Assembly: GCA_903632075.3 (NCBI GenBank)
Contig: CAHIKZ030002633.1
Coordinates: forward strand, 598,501 to 662,500
Length of the DNA stretch: 64,000 nt
From: Acanthosepion pharaonis
Taxonomy: Eukaryota; Mollusca; Cephalopoda; Sepiida; Sepiidae
Reading direction: 5' to 3'
Shown here in pieces: positions 45,651-58,784 of this stretch. Under the pieces are notes generated by a model that saw only the letters and a list, made by a program, of their open reading frames with translations, did no database searches and had not been told where the DNA came from. Each line of letters starts with the position of its first letter. Positions within the stretch are counted from its first letter, which is position 1. The position numbers were made by a program, and so were the translations under genes.

Positions 45651-47743
45651 TGAGAAACAGGATGTAGATACAAACAAAGTGTTCACCAAAAGTTTAGTGA
45701 ACTTAAGAAATTGTCTTCGTAACAGAAAGAGAAATGAATGATAGAAAATATGATTCTTTATTTCCTGGTAGAGTGATTTCAAAAAATGTGTGAAAGGCTC
45801 AGTGAGATATAGGAAACCCTGGGCAACTTGACAGATGAACTCACTGATCAGTTTGTTCAAATTCTACAATTTTTTAGGTTGACCCCTTGAGAAGAAATAA
45901 GTAGACAAATATACAAAACAAGCAAATGTTTAACATTAGTTTTCATAAGCCAGTGACCAATAGAAATAAACCTCACTTCATCTGTTTGACAACCTCACTT
46001 CATCTGTTTGACAACTCTGACACAATGAAGGTAGACAACAGTGACAGACAGTCAGGATCTTATTTGGTAGATTTTATACCATTTCTCATAACTTTAAGAC
46101 AAAGTTTCTGTTCTTCCTAATTCCTGATTGAGATTTATCCAAACTGATGCCATTACTGTCCACTCAGAATGATGATACTTTTGAACTCTTGTTCTTTCTA
46201 CCAAGAGAAAGTTTGACAAGAAACAAATTGTAATTGAAACAGACATAAATTGATAGCAAACAAGAAAGAAGCTTCAGCTATGTAAGACATATTTTTAAGC
46301 TTAAATGACAACATACTGATTTTTGTTCTCATTTAATTAAACCAATATAAAATAAGTCATACATTCCTAAACACACATATAAACAAATGGATTTGAATAT
46401 ATAACAAATGTGAATTGCAATTCAAACTAAAAAATAAAAATAAAACCATTTTACAGCTTTCAAAATAGACTTTTATTGCATGGATCTCTTTAAAAATTTA
46501 TGGTTACATTATTTTAGTGGTGGGATCTGTATGTGTGTTTGTTACATGGGTAACAGGGAGTGAGGTATTTAGACTTGCTAAAATTAAACAAAGCAATCAA
46601 ATCATGTGAGAGAATCACTAATATTGAGGAATACAGTAAAGATAATTTCAGCTTAAGAAACATCCTTACAGTTGCTTAATACAGATCCAGCATTTATTTT
46701 AATTTTAAGCAAGTGAACAAATTTAGTTCCAGTGAAGGTCATTTCAGATATGAAAGAAATCAACTTAAATAATTGGTACAGCACAATCATTCTTAATTCA
46801 AGATTAAGTTTAGTAATCTCTACATAAATAATCCAGTCATTTTTATGGGTACTATGCTAGTAGTATCTATAAGAAACTCATCTAGGAAATTTTGAAACTG
46901 AATATGAACTTTAAATCCAAGCATTTTTTTAAAGCTTGTATTTAATTACCTAACAGATCAGTATGTAAATACTTTTAGGAATAGACTTAAGTTTTTGTTT
47001 GTTTGTTTTTTTAATATATATATATTTAATTTTTTATTCATATACCAATTACTTTTAATTAGTATAACAATATCAAGTAGAAAACAATAATTCAAATTCA
47101 ACAAATAATAATTTTTTTCAAGAGATCATGGAACAGTTTTAGGGGGGGGGGGGTCACTTAACCCAGTTATCCCCTGTCTCTGCGTATAACAAGAACAAAG
47201 ATAGGAGCCTAAGAATTAGCATTTTTTAAGAAGGCATTACACTTTAAAAAAATCTGCTTTATTTATCTCTAATTTTTATTCTCCCATTACTATTTTTTCT
47301 GTCTCTCTAAAAAGGTTAAGGGTCATACTTTTGATTTCAACCATATCTTTTTTTTTTCTTAACACTAAGTGCACTAACAACTACCATTTTATATCAACCA
47401 AACCTCCCTAGTCAGTTGCACATGGAAAGAGAGTAGAATGTCATTTAGATAACATACACACATACACAATCATTCATGCAAGGAGTGGCTGGGGTTTAAA
47501 GTAGTATGTCTGAGTAGAAGGGTCATGAGAGAAAAGGCTAAGGTGTTGGATTGAAGATGAATAAGGGAAGCAAATATTAAAGAAATACAGAGAGTTGATC
47601 AGGTAAAGAAGCCCAAACTTTTAAGGACCATTACACAAGATAGGCTAATATGCATTTATAAATATTGAAGATAAAACTTAAGGTTGTATACAGGAAATGT
47701 TCAGAACAATAGTGCTCTCCCAACTTCTGCCAGTACTCTGTGC

Positions 47744-47791
<48 letters not shown>

Positions 47792-48398
47792 TTTTTTAAA
47801 AATCAATTCAACCCAAGCAAGGTGATAACGCCACTAACATGCAAGAGAAAAAATTACTTAAGAAACTGAAAACCTAATAATATTAGATGTTAGAAGTATA
47901 GAGTTGAAGTAAAATTTACAGGGGGACCAGAAACTCAATCCTAAACCAGAAACAAAGGATAAACCTATAAACCTTTTCAAAAGACCAGGAAGGAGGACAT
48001 CTCTAGTACTATTAACTTAATAGCAACTATTGTTATTACTAGAAAGATTAAGTTTCCTTATAAAGAATATTTATCTCCTATAATTCTCTTTCCAAAGTTA
48101 TTACATATTTACAAATTAGCCTATCAACAAGGCAAAGTATAAATTTGTACTACCACGATCATATACAATCTTGTTTTTAACAAACAAAAGTGAAAAAGAT
48201 TAAAAAAATAAATATCATTCAATTTTTAATTTCTAGTTTATCTTTCTATTAATATTTTATTTAACCTTCATAAGTAGAACATTGGTCTGAATAAAACTAA
48301 ATAAATGTCAGACTCCATTAATTTCACTTGACAAATTAATCCATGAGTTTGTATTTTAAAGAAAGGTTTTGTCATAGTAAAAGTCCCAATTTTTTTTA
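45021..48398. other. Long non-coding stretch
   Basis: Simple repeats: (TA)n at about 45598-45648 and (TA)n(CA)n at about 47747-47790. A 22-bp word with cctcacttcatctgtttgac occurs twice in tandem (about 45970-46012). A GGGG run (about 47144-47152) sits within A/T-rich DNA. No exon or recognised transposon. Confidence 0.5.
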
Positions 48399-48661
48399 AT
48401 CATTTCACCCCAAGCAAGACAATGATGCCACTAAGATGCAAGAGGTTTACTAAGAGTGAAAGAAAATAAGACATTGGTGAGGAGAAAGAATTGAACTGGA
48501 TTCAGAAAGAAAGATGATGGTGATTGATATTGCATTTACATATTTGAAGATAATAGGTAGTAGAGAAGCAAGAAACTAAGAGAGAATTCCACAGGTGAGA
48601 AGTGTGAAAAAAAAAACCTATCAGAATAGAATTTATGGTTACATCCGGTTATTTCAACAGT
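48399..48661 (-). mobile_element. Truncated LINE 3' end, family B (antisense)
   Basis: The minus frame shows FFFHTSHLWNSLLVSCF and then LQICKCNIN, the same RT ORF end as at 20.3 kb. Past the stop, the 3' UTR is seen on the plus strand as aatcatttcaccccaagcaa, gacaatgatgccactaagat. It is 5'-truncated at about the same place as the 20.3 and 52.8 kb copies. Confidence 0.75.
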
Positions 48662-49227
48662 AAAACAATGAAACATTGTAACCAATTTAGTAGTACATTT
48701 AAATTAATGCAGTTGAGGTGCCAAGGAGGAAGACTCATTAGAATAATATATAAAGTGATTTTTTATTAAACAAATAAATATCACATGGAATTTAGTGTAA
48801 AAGATTTTACTGATATAAAAAGAATAAAAACAATGGACCAGGATTTTATAATAAACAATACTTTCCTTTTGTCGAAACCTACATGTTTCATTTATTTTCT
48901 TATTAAAAAATACAGGAAATATGTTGCAATGGTGTAACCCCCAAACAGAAATATTAAAGAAAAATAAAATTACTGTATTTAATGACCTACAAGGTACTTT
49001 TTCTGTAAATGTAATTTTGTCTGACCACTCAATGTAACTCATGATAATGCCCTTACAGTCTTCAATACTTAATTCACAATACAAAATAAATACCAGTATA
49101 TTTGAAGCAAATTAGATGACTATTTGGACACTGTAGGAAAGAGTGGTTTTCATGAGCCAACAAAAGGTGTGGGAATGTGGTGGTGGTGGTGGGGGGTCAC
49201 AACTGAGCAAATTTGCAAAAGATATGA
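48662..49227. other. Non-coding stretch with one long minus frame
   Basis: A 126-codon minus frame (48704-49084) is the longest non-repeat open frame in this part, but its composition is AT-driven (Phe, Ile, Tyr, Lys) with no motif, so I do not call it a gene. A (GGT)n-like run is at about 49178-49196. Confidence 0.4.
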
Positions 49228-49375
49228 GCACTATGATACGGTAATATTAACAAGGTGTTTTTGCTAGATTAATTACGATTGTGTAACGAGTTTGATCCTC
49301 ACTGAGTGATCCATACTTGCAGATTTATGTCCCATCTAAACTACACTTAGTAAATAAGTTAATTGACATTATCAA
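49228..49375 (+). mobile_element. tRNA-derived SINE, family S1
   Basis: Starts gcactatgatacggtaatat, an A-box-like head shared with the 58.8-kb copy. About 60 bp on comes cgagtttgatcctcactgag, the B-box region, followed by the tail ccatacttgcagatttatgt and ctacacttagtaaataag. The order and spacing of the two boxes fit a tRNA-derived SINE. Confidence 0.65.
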
Positions 49376-50454
49376 TACATCAACATTTATCAAGGAATTG
49401 CTATAATTAGACTAAAGAAATAATTTATTAGAAATGCCAAAATAGACTAAAAATATAAAGCATATAAAATATTTATTTTGTCTAAACTTTTCTGAATATA
49501 ACATGCAAGCACAAAAATAGCTTTGTATCTACCAGCAAATTCCATTTTCTGAAATCCAAAAATTAAGTTAAAAGTATAAAATGTCTAATTTCAATTTCTA
49601 TTTTCTTATGAACACTAGGCCTCCAGACACCCATAAAATACAATAATCAAAATACATATCTTCAAGTGGCAAAAGGTCAGTCCCCCCACCAAAAAAAATA
49701 AAAATAAAATAGTATTTGTTTAAAGGCTAACTTCTGCCTTCTTGTTCCTACCCAATCAGGAATAATCTTTGTGAAGAGAAGATGAAAGATGACAAAATCA
49801 ATCAAGAAAAGCACTCACTCTTCAAGAGTAAATGGGCACACCTACCCAACAGAAAACCTCCTCTCTATCCCCTAGATTCTTTTTAACTTTGGCACAGCAT
49901 AACACTTAAAGGATGAATAAATGAAAAAGCCTCACACACACATTATATATATATATATATAAAAACTTCATTGGTGTCAAGACTTCCACTCCTCAAGCAA
50001 AAGAACTGGATCTTACATAGCAGTAAAGCACTGGTTTATGCTCAAGGTCTTGTCTTTATATCTATCAGCAGTCAGCCTCAGGCACACAAAGACATACACA
50101 CTCCACCAATAGAAATAGTAAAGAATAGTAAATAGTAATAGTGATAGCAACAGTAGGAGAAAGAAAGAAGAAAAAAAAGGAGATAACCATGTGCCCTGCT
50201 AACTGTTTCATTATCCTTTTAGCCCTTCATACAGTGAAAAATATATCCTTAGAACTTAAACCTGAATTTGAGTACAAGGAACATAAGCATTCCATGAGAG
50301 TAGATCCCGTGTAGTTTTTATAAGTTAAATACTGATTTGAAGTTTCAAATGTATTGACAAGAATACAAGAAAGATCATTTTAATATTTGGTATATAAAAT
50401 GAATGTTTTTTTTCTTTCTTTCATTAGGCTATAGACATTGATTTACCACTCAAT
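49376..50454. other. Non-coding stretch
   Basis: A short (TA)n lies at about 49944-49961 and an A-rich run at 49688-49711. No gene or named repeat. Confidence 0.5.
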
Positions 50455-50512
50455 ATAAACTACCCCTTAACCTTGAGTTCTATTTCAGGCCTTGTACAGG
50501 GTGAACCATATA
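50455..50512 (+). mobile_element. LINE family A 3' tail, very short
   Basis: Only the last part of the family A 3' UTR is left: accttgagttctatttcagg, ccttgtacagggtgaacc. It matches the ends at 1.07 and 52.28 kb, with all coding sequence missing. Confidence 0.6.
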
Positions 50513-50589
50513 TAATAGCTGGCCACTCATATTCAAGGATACCCATCTACTAGGGTAGCTAGCAAATCCCTAATTCAGGTGCTCACTCA

Positions 50590-50715
50590 GGCAAATTTGT
50601 GTTTGTTTTTAACCATAGAGCCCACCTATGGTTTATACTGCAACTATGCTGAGCAGTATAAAAAGTCTCCTTCCTAAAAAAAATCAACCATGGTGAGATT
50701 TGAACCCAGGTTTCA
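50590..50715 (-). mobile_element. tRNA-derived SINE, family S2 (antisense)
   Basis: On the minus strand the B-box region reads tgggttcaaatctcaccatg, close to the GGTTCRANYCC consensus and to the 62.0-kb copy. An A-box-like region is less clear. It sits next to a (TA)n array that probably grew from its tail or head. Confidence 0.5.
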
Positions 50716-50722
50716 TGGAGAT

Positions 50723-50734
50723 TATATATATATA

Positions 50735-50797
<63 letters not shown>

Positions 50798-51071
50798 ATA
50801 TGTGCATGTTTATCTTTAGCAGCTTCTTCCCCCCTCTTCCTCTTTAGTTGCTATATCTCTTCAAGAGCCTATCTGAATAAATATGGCTCTCCACTGTTTC
50901 CTTTTCTTTAATATCTATCAACTCTGAATTACCATGACTTGAGGATAGTGGTGTGGCTTTCTGGCTGAGTCAAGAACTTTTCACCAACTTTGACACACAC
51001 ACAAACAATAATCAGATGTCTAGCCACACTGATGAGCTGTGATACAGCAAAAAGTCTGTCTGTGGATGACA

Positions 51072-51108
<37 letters not shown>
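50723..51108. repeat. TA/CA array and a separate GT array
   Basis: (TA)n at about 50723-50775 runs into (CA)n to about 50797. A pure (GT)n run lies at about 51071-51108. Pyrimidine-rich unique sequence lies between them, without a gene. Confidence 0.85.
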
Positions 51109-51111
<3 letters not shown>

Positions 51112-52139
51112 TATATATATCAGACTAATAATAGTAAAATCAGACAAATGAATGACAAAAATGTAAAAAAAAATTTAAAAGTTCCTTCTGAGGAAGAAAT
51201 GTTATGTTGGAGCCCTCTCAACCACATTTTGTCATTAAATTAACCTTATCTCTCCCTAGATTAGTAGCAGATTTCACAGACCAGCATTAGGGTTTGGACA
51301 TTGTTATGAATACACATGTTTTCAAAAATGTCTGCACTCATACTTAAATGTTATGATACAATGTTGCACAATACAACAAATTAATATAGACATTTACAAA
51401 ACTTATTCAGTCTGACCTAAAACCATAATAATTGGAAGTTCACAGTTAACTTGTATTTACTGATTTAACTAGCTACTTGTCTTACAGTAGACACTTTTCA
51501 CAATTAGTTACTTTAGAAAATCTCCAAGTTTGATTTAGCTTTAAGTGAAGACAGAACTAAATTGCAATGACTCATTAACCATTATCTATATAGTTAATGT
51601 ATATTTGATGGGGGGGGGGATATGCCAATGTATGTATAAATACTTGAAACATGCTTATCTAAATACTTTCTAATATAAACATGTCACTTGTCAAATCCCT
51701 ATCATCTGATATCTGGCTTTCTAGAGCCAAGGTCAGTTGTTTGGTTAGGTTATCAGATGTCAGAGGTCACAGGGTTAGATTACACAGAAAACACCCAACA
51801 AAATACTTCTGACCCACTTACTATACCTTTATTATATCAGCCATCATACCAAGGAATGATCAAAACAAAAGCAGTAAATGTTAATAAAAGCCTCACTTGA
51901 CCAATTTTTTGTCAGTTTAAAAAAAAAGACCCAAGTTTTGTTTGTATCATAGATACAAACACAAACAAGTGTACAAAATCTTTTGAATAAAATTTTAATT
52001 GAATTAAAGTCAGGCTACAAGACAAAAATGGACCATGCCTTCTAAGAATGGATGCAAAACTCAAGTTTTCATTAGTTTTCTCACATTCAATTTTCCAAAA
52101 TCCAAAGAACATTCAAATGCAGCTACAACACAATCGATT
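51109..52139. other. Non-coding stretch
   Basis: A GGGG run (about 51610-51619) and background frames. No recognised element. A CTGAGGA word near 51188 lacks the rest of a hammerhead core. Confidence 0.5.
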
Positions 52140-52305
52140 TTTAAGAGGATGGTCCCCTGATCACTACAATCTTAACCTATTCAAGTCTAGGGTCAATCAT
52201 TATCTTCCCCACATATCATCATAAATTGTGCCTCTTACTCTGTAACCTTTTACCTCGAGTGTCTCTTGGGCCTTGTACAGGGTGAACATCATTATAAAAC
52301 AAAAC
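52140..52305 (+). mobile_element. Truncated LINE 3' end, family A
   Basis: Reads ctgatcactacaatcttaac, ctattcaagtctagggtcaa, then the 3' UTR words ctcgagtgtctcttgggcct and tgtacagggtgaac, with an A-rich end. It is colinear with 0.93-1.09 kb. Only the last 30-odd RT codons and the UTR remain. Confidence 0.75.
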
Positions 52306-52802
52306 AAGAAAATCACCATAAAATAGAGTGACTTTGACAGGGTTTAAGTAATGCAAGGTTTGTTTCTTTTGGTACTGACAGAAACAAGATTTTCCTTCAG
52401 TTCTGAGAAAATTAAAGGTAGTAAGAAGTATTTTAACAACATTACTGAAATAATTGGAAGGCTTCTTTGATTTCAAATGTATTTAAAAAAAAAAAAAAAA
52501 TCAAAAAAAAAAAAATCAAAAAACTTTTAAATGTTCCAATAATCATTTAATTCCCCCAAACCAACCAAGTGCATCATATTGAAACTTTGAGACCCCACCC
52601 ATTTTGGAGGTGTGTATGTATGTATAAGCACACACATAGATTTGTATATGAATAAAAGCTTTGATGTAAAACAAAAAGAAAAATTATAAAATATTCTAAG
52701 TATGATGACATTAATTTTTTGTAAATGAAAATTTGAGCAAATATTCTGTATCTTTCCATCCAATAAATTCCTTTGCAGAATGCTTTACATTTTTTCTTTT
52801 AA
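52306..52802. other. Non-coding spacer between two LINE tails
   Basis: Two A runs at 52484-52500 and about 52505-52513, and background frames only. Confidence 0.5.
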
Positions 52803-53060
52803 ATCATTTCACTCTAAGCAAGGCAATAATGCTGCTAAAGCACAGGGAATTATGGGGAAAAAAAGAAAAACATTATTAAAGAGAAAGGACAATAAAAGAA
52901 CAGGTTCTGGAAGACAGAAGATTACAATATTATATTTAAATTTATGAAGATTGTAGGTGACAGGGAAGCAAGAACTTGGAAGACAGTTCCAGAGGCAAGA
53001 AGTCCCAGAAAAGAAACTATTTGAATAGAACTTACTGTTACATCAAGCTATTTTAACAGA
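52803..53060 (-). mobile_element. Truncated LINE 3' end, family B (antisense)
   Basis: The minus frame gives FYSNSFFSGTSGLWNCLPSS and, further on, NLHKFKYN, the same RT C-terminus as in the 20.3 and 48.4 kb copies. The 3' UTR words on the plus strand are atcatttcactctaagcaag, gcaataatgctgctaaagca. All three family B copies share nearly the same truncation length. Confidence 0.75.
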
Positions 53061-56000
53061 AAATCAAGATCTAGTTATCAATTTAGTCATATGCTTAAAT
53101 TCATGTAGTTGATATACCAAAGAGGAGAGCACATTAGAACAACTTCCATGAAAATATTTATAGAAAAGACAGAGGGAGGCCATGTCACAGCAGTGGGAAA
53201 ATGACTGAAGTCAAGATGACAGGTCAGAACTTATGGCATTACAGACCCTTTTTTGGATTTTGTCAAGAATCTCTACTAGATATATAACAAGAGCACCAAA
53301 TCAGATATGACCGCAATATGAAGGGTAGATTGAGCTTTGTATATTAGTACCCCAGCATCATTTGTTTGGAATAATGCTCACTCACACAACAAGAACAATA
53401 TTAATAAATATAAAGAAAATAGATAAAGATATTTCCATCAGAAGTCAGTGTTCAAGCTCATGTAAGAAACAATTTCAAATACTGATTCTCAAAGCAGAAA
53501 GTACCCCCCACACACACAATGTAGAAGGCTGGTATCACATTATTTTCATACACATCTCCAATTTTCAGCCTTGGGCTGAATTCTTGTAAGGAAGAAATAT
53601 GTTATTTTAAATAAAACTATTGCAAAATTTGGTAAGAATCCAGTGCTAAGAGCATTGGAATGACATTTAAGATCAAACAGGTGTGGCTTGTTAACCATGG
53701 CTTTATATTAAGTATCCCACCTCCAGTCAGTTATTAATCTTGTACATAATACCCAAATAGTATAAACATACATCTGTTATACAGATGCTTAATATCTTTG
53801 GAAATAGAAGAATCTTTTCCTTGGATTTAATCAGGTAAAATTCTGTTTTTTTATTTAAAAGAAGAAACAGAAACTCTGCAAAAATGCTGAATCCTTTTGA
53901 ATCAGAATTAATTCAAGGGACCAGCATTAGTGACACACAAATTAATGCTAGGAATGGAAATCAGGTTTAGTGCTTTGTTCCAGGGGATACCCATCATGCA
54001 ATCTTTGAAAAGACATTGGAGTTTGCAAAAAATGTGTCATGTCAAAATGGTACCCAATAATAACATAATATTGTCAACAACACTTACATTTATTCTTGAC
54101 CATTCCCTTTCTTCTTGATTTTCAATACATTAACTATGAAAACTTACCTGTGATATCACAGGTGGCAAAAACAGTAAGTTGTATAAAAAACTTATGAAAA
54201 TTCCAAGTCTTGGATTTAAATTAGTCATCAAGACCTTTGTTTTATATTCAACCATTTTAAAACTCTTGATTAAAAAAATTGGTCTTTTTACATAATCTCA
54301 ATTCTGATAAATCTTTCAAAACTAAAAAAAAGTGCTGCATTTTTTTCTTCAAATTAATTAAGAATAATAAACTTGAAAAGGTGAAATATTTTAATTTTCT
54401 TAGCAATAAATTAAAGGCAAAGAAGATAAACTGTAGTTGAAGATCTACTAACAATGAAAATTGTGATAGGAATAATATCAAAATCCTCAAAAATTACACT
54501 ACAATCTTATTGAATAGACATTTCTATTGCAAAAGACAAAGATTCACTGACAAACATTTAGAACAAAGAAAAGTATTAATTTCAAGCAATAACCATTTTT
54601 TCTCTACAAAATTATTCGTTTTGTCAGAAAATTAAAAAAAAAAATCTGCCATTAGAGAATTAGCTTACTCAATGGTTATTTCAAAGGACAAATGATTTTT
54701 GATAATAGAACTACTTATATCTCTTCTACTTTTTCTAACAAAATCAAGTCAATTATATTTTCACTTTCATTTTGGCCATATCAGACTCAAAAATTAAAAT
54801 AATTAAAAAAAGAAAACAATTATCCAAAAATACAAAACAACATTCACTAATTTAATTAGATTTCATTAATTAGAAACTGACATTTCCAGTTTTTCCTTAT
54901 TGAGCTGTTTAAAAAAAAAACAAACAGTCCTTCAACTCATCTAATCACTAAAGAGAAAGAGATACATGCAGTGTCACAACTGCTGAATTTAGTGGATGTC
55001 ATAAAAAATAAAAAAATTCTCTAAGCAAAAATACGATTTTTCCAGTAGAATTTTATTTCCCTAAAATTACCTCCATTTTGGAGATTTCACCAATTCTGAT
55101 CACCTAGTTAGATTTTTTTTTCCTGCACAAATTGTGGCAGAAATTTCCTTCATTAAAGGTTCAGCTATAAAACTGTAATGGTAAAAATTCCTGTCTTCTA
55201 CAGTTAATAAACAACTCAATGAGGGTAATAGTCTTCTTGTGTGTGTGTGTGTGTGTGTGTAAACCCATGTGTCCATGTTGGGAACAATAATTCATTTACT
55301 AGGTTCTGCCTGTCATTACAATAAAGCTTAAACTGAACAAATAGTCAGAAAGAATTGTCCATAAAAGCAGGCAAATTATAGCAAAAAAATTGTTGTTTAA
55401 TTTTGTTGTTGTTGGGCTCTCAAATCTATTTGATATAGCTCCTTTTTTAAAAAGGGTTAAGTTAAACCTGTCTGTCCCACAATTCGTTTCAACAAGATTC
55501 CAATACAAATGAGTTACTGCAAAAAGTAACTATACAGAATAGATCAGCTAAAACAACATGATTAAAAATTTTCAAAATTTGATTAACTTCTGAAGGTCGT
55601 AACTTGACAAAATACTTGGAATTAAGACAATGTTAGATGAGCTCTGAAATCTTGTGACTGTCTACTTTCAGATTAGATATAGCACACATCACTTGGGAAA
55701 TGTTCCAAAAGATGCCAAATGTCCACTTGAGAACACATTGTAAAATGTGTAAGCATTATATTTCACAGTGCACATGGAGCAACACTTGAACTCTAGACAG
55801 AGTGTACAGCTGTTCTTATGCAAGGAGCAAGAAATGCTGATCCATACATAAATAATCCCTTATTTATTTGTACAGATACTATGTTAATCATCAAATAAAT
55901 TAAACACCCAACCAAAAAGCAAAAATAAATGTTAATGGCCCTTGCACTTTATTCAATAATATTAAATAAAAGAATTCCATCAAATTATTTAATGAGTAAT

Positions 56001-56429
56001 GCTAACCATTGACAATTTTCGTCTGGTTTAATCATACTTTTTACATATGTCTCAAAATTTTATATGGTGATCTAACTTTAAGAAAGCATAAAGGAAACAA
56101 GAATTTATCAGGGAACATTTTGTACACTGGATGTTTAGGATTTAGAGAAAAGAATAAAATAATAACACGCAAAACCAAAACTGATAGAGTTATTAATATT
56201 CATTTCATTATAGAATTATGGATTTTATAAGAACTTGATAATCTAAAATTCAGAAAACCTCAATCTATTGCAAAGAAAATATTTTCTAATTAATCTGTTA
56301 GCTGAAACTGGGAGTAAAGAAAAATAAAACAATTCTGAAAATGTAATAAAAAGATCATTCTCCAAAAATATTATAGCAAAAGCAAGTTATTTAATAAAAA
56401 GGAAGACAGTACTACATGTTTCTAAAAAT
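53061..56429. other. Long non-coding stretch
   Basis: A (GT)n run lies at about 55240-55260. Otherwise unremarkable AT-rich DNA. None of the frames shows a motif or splice-flanked coding stretch. Confidence 0.5.
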
Positions 56430-56545
56430 GTGGCACCTTGTTGTGGAGAATTGATTAGTAGGATTGTTTCACAAAGTTCAATCTACACTGAATGTGCTAT
56501 ACTTGTAGCCTTGTGCCAGACTAAACAAAAAGTCATCTAATTACA
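56430..56545 (+). mobile_element. tRNA-derived SINE, family S1
   Basis: Head gtggcaccttgttgtggaga, B-box region aagttcaatctacactgaat, tail tacttgtagccttgtgccag and actaaac. This copy has the best-kept tail of the family and helps define it. Confidence 0.6.
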
Positions 56546-57199
56546 GTATTAAAAAATATCAAAATAGTTAATAGAATATTTCAAGTGTTCTAAAAAGCTT
56601 TCAAAAGTAAACAAAAAAAAAAAGCCAAATTTCATTTTGAGTCACTGAAAAAAACTGAATAAGTACAGCAAATAGTCAACTATGAAATGACAAACTACAG
56701 TATCATCAAAGATCATGGGAGAGGTCAGAAATTAATATCTGTTTTGTTTTTGTTTAAACTTAATTTTTACTTCCCAAATTTCTCTCATTGGATTACTTTA
56801 AGCTTAAAAATGTTTGAAGTTGTAAACTTTCAAAGATACAAACAAACCTGTAAGAAACTTTGCTCTAATTTATATAATTAGAAATTAATCTTTAATCTTT
56901 AAATTAATCTAAGTTTGGTAAAAGGCAGCAAAGTAAATTGTTCAGACTGAAAAGTAAAAGGATTGCTAAAGCATTAGAATGCATTAGAAACAAATAAATC
57001 AACAAGCTTTATTAGTGAGGCAAGACACTGGTGGGGAGGGGGGGGAGAAATTTACAAATAATTTATAACAGATTTTTTTTTCTTTTAATAAATTAAAGAA
57101 TTTAAAAACAGAATAGGTGAGAAAAAATATATACAGTTTTTTGCTTGGATTTTCCTTAAGCAGCATGAATACTATCAAGTAGGGCAGTAAGGAATAAAG
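56546..57199. other. Non-coding stretch
   Basis: AT-rich, a short G run near 57030-57045, no recognised feature. Confidence 0.5.
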
Positions 57200-57780
57200 T
57201 AATTACAGTAACGTTATGTTCTTCCATTTGCAGTGTTCCTTCAGGATGTTAGCAAACATGGCTCTCCACAATTTCTTATCCATTGTAGCTCTTAATAAAT
57301 TTTATCTTGTTATTTGTTCTTAACTCTATTCTAAAATCCATTTACTGAAGCTCACTAGATAGGTTATGCATGGTTTTCTTCTGTCCCTCTTCAATCTGTC
57401 CTGTATCAGATTTTCCAAGACTTCTTTCCTCATTATGTGTCCTAGAAATTTCAACTATCTCTTTCTGTTGTCAAGTATAAGTGCTCTTTTTGTTTTTATT
57501 TTCTCTAAGACTTCATTGTTGATCACATGTTTGGTTTCTCATGTTTGATTCATGATATTCTCAGCATCCTTCTGTAGAACTACATTTCTGTTGCTTCAAG
57601 TTTCTTCTTCATGTGAGAGGAGATTATCCAGCATTCACAGACATATAGCAGAACTGATGTTATGTAACAGTTCAGTACTCTTTTCTTTGTTTCTAATAAC
57701 ATTAATATTTTGCTTGGCTTTGGAAGACATTTGATGTGCCTTTGAATTTCAGTGTCACATTTCATTCTGTTAAAAGATCC
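57200..57780 (-). mobile_element. LINE reverse-transcriptase 3' region, second type (antisense)
   Basis: The minus frame 57765-57580 reads RVLNCYITSVLLYVCECWI, then KKKLEATEM, and in a shifted frame WFYRRMLRISWI. This is the well-known YGCETW...RRMLRISW block near the end of RTE/Jockey-like reverse-transcriptase ORFs. It continues towards 57200 with many stops. It differs from families A and B, so a third LINE lineage has left a fossil here. It is far from intact. Confidence 0.75.
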
Positions 57781-58504
57781 TTCTGAGCATTTCTAGTTAC
57801 AAACTCTAGGAACCTATATTATTTGAAAATAGAAAGGTTTCTTATTAATGTTAAGAAAAATCAGTGTTTATGCCAATTTATTTAGGATAAGTGGTATAAC
57901 TATATTTCACCATTGCTATAAAGTACAGAGACACACAAAAAGCGACCAATCAATAAGCAGTGTGCAAATTTCTGTATGTGTATATTATATTTGAGTCTAA
58001 CATCTCCTCCTCCTCCTCTTTCTGTATATGTTAACTGAAAAGTTAAGTCTATGAAGTGCACTTACCCATTTATAAAGAGGTAGAATTAATACTGATTACT
58101 AACAGAATTAATTTACCTGCAGCAAAATCCATGAAGAACTTAATTTTGGCCAGTTTCCAATAAGCTTCTAAATTTTATCAAAGACAAGGAATGTTCTGGC
58201 AATGCATGCAAATGAATGCAAAATATTTATACACAAACAATGAAAGTATCTTTCAGTATAAATTTCAATATGTACAATTAACAATAAGAGCACAATAGAA
58301 AAATAGAGATTCAAATTTAATCTCATTTTAAGAAGAAAACATGTCTAACATGTTTACTATGACATGACACACATCTTGTGATCTCTGGTGAACATGTGTG
58401 CCTATTCCTTGGTTTTATTTAAGACAATATAAATAACCACAACAACACAGCTAATCTTGGTGTTATTACTTTCATCATGATTTATAAAACCATTTTTTGT
58501 TTTT

Positions 58505-58540
<36 letters not shown>

Positions 58541-58784
58541 AAATAACCATGATATATTTGTGTGTAACATTGCACTATGGAGAAAAATCTGTCAGTACCA
58601 AGAATTCTTTTTAGTTTAATAAATCCCATTTACCAAAATCAAGCACAAGTATTTTTATATGGCAATTTCTAACAGTAACTAACAAAAACATTGGTGGTAT
58701 TATGTAAAGGTTCAAAAATCCAAGATAACAATGAATATGTTAAAAATAAAAGTATTTAAAAAAAAAAAAATCACAATTTGGTAT
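57781..58784. other. Non-coding stretch with a long A run
   Basis: An A run of about 27 bases is at 58509-58535 and a shorter one at 58758-58770. No gene. Confidence 0.5.

Noticed and set aside
48704..49084. 126-codon minus frame
   Set aside because: Composition is that of the AT-rich background (Phe, Ile, Tyr, Lys) with no motif. Length alone is not enough.
51185..51225. CTGAGGA word as another hammerhead-like core
   Set aside because: The following GAAA lies too close, with no pairable stem II between them and no relation in sequence to the other three subfamilies.
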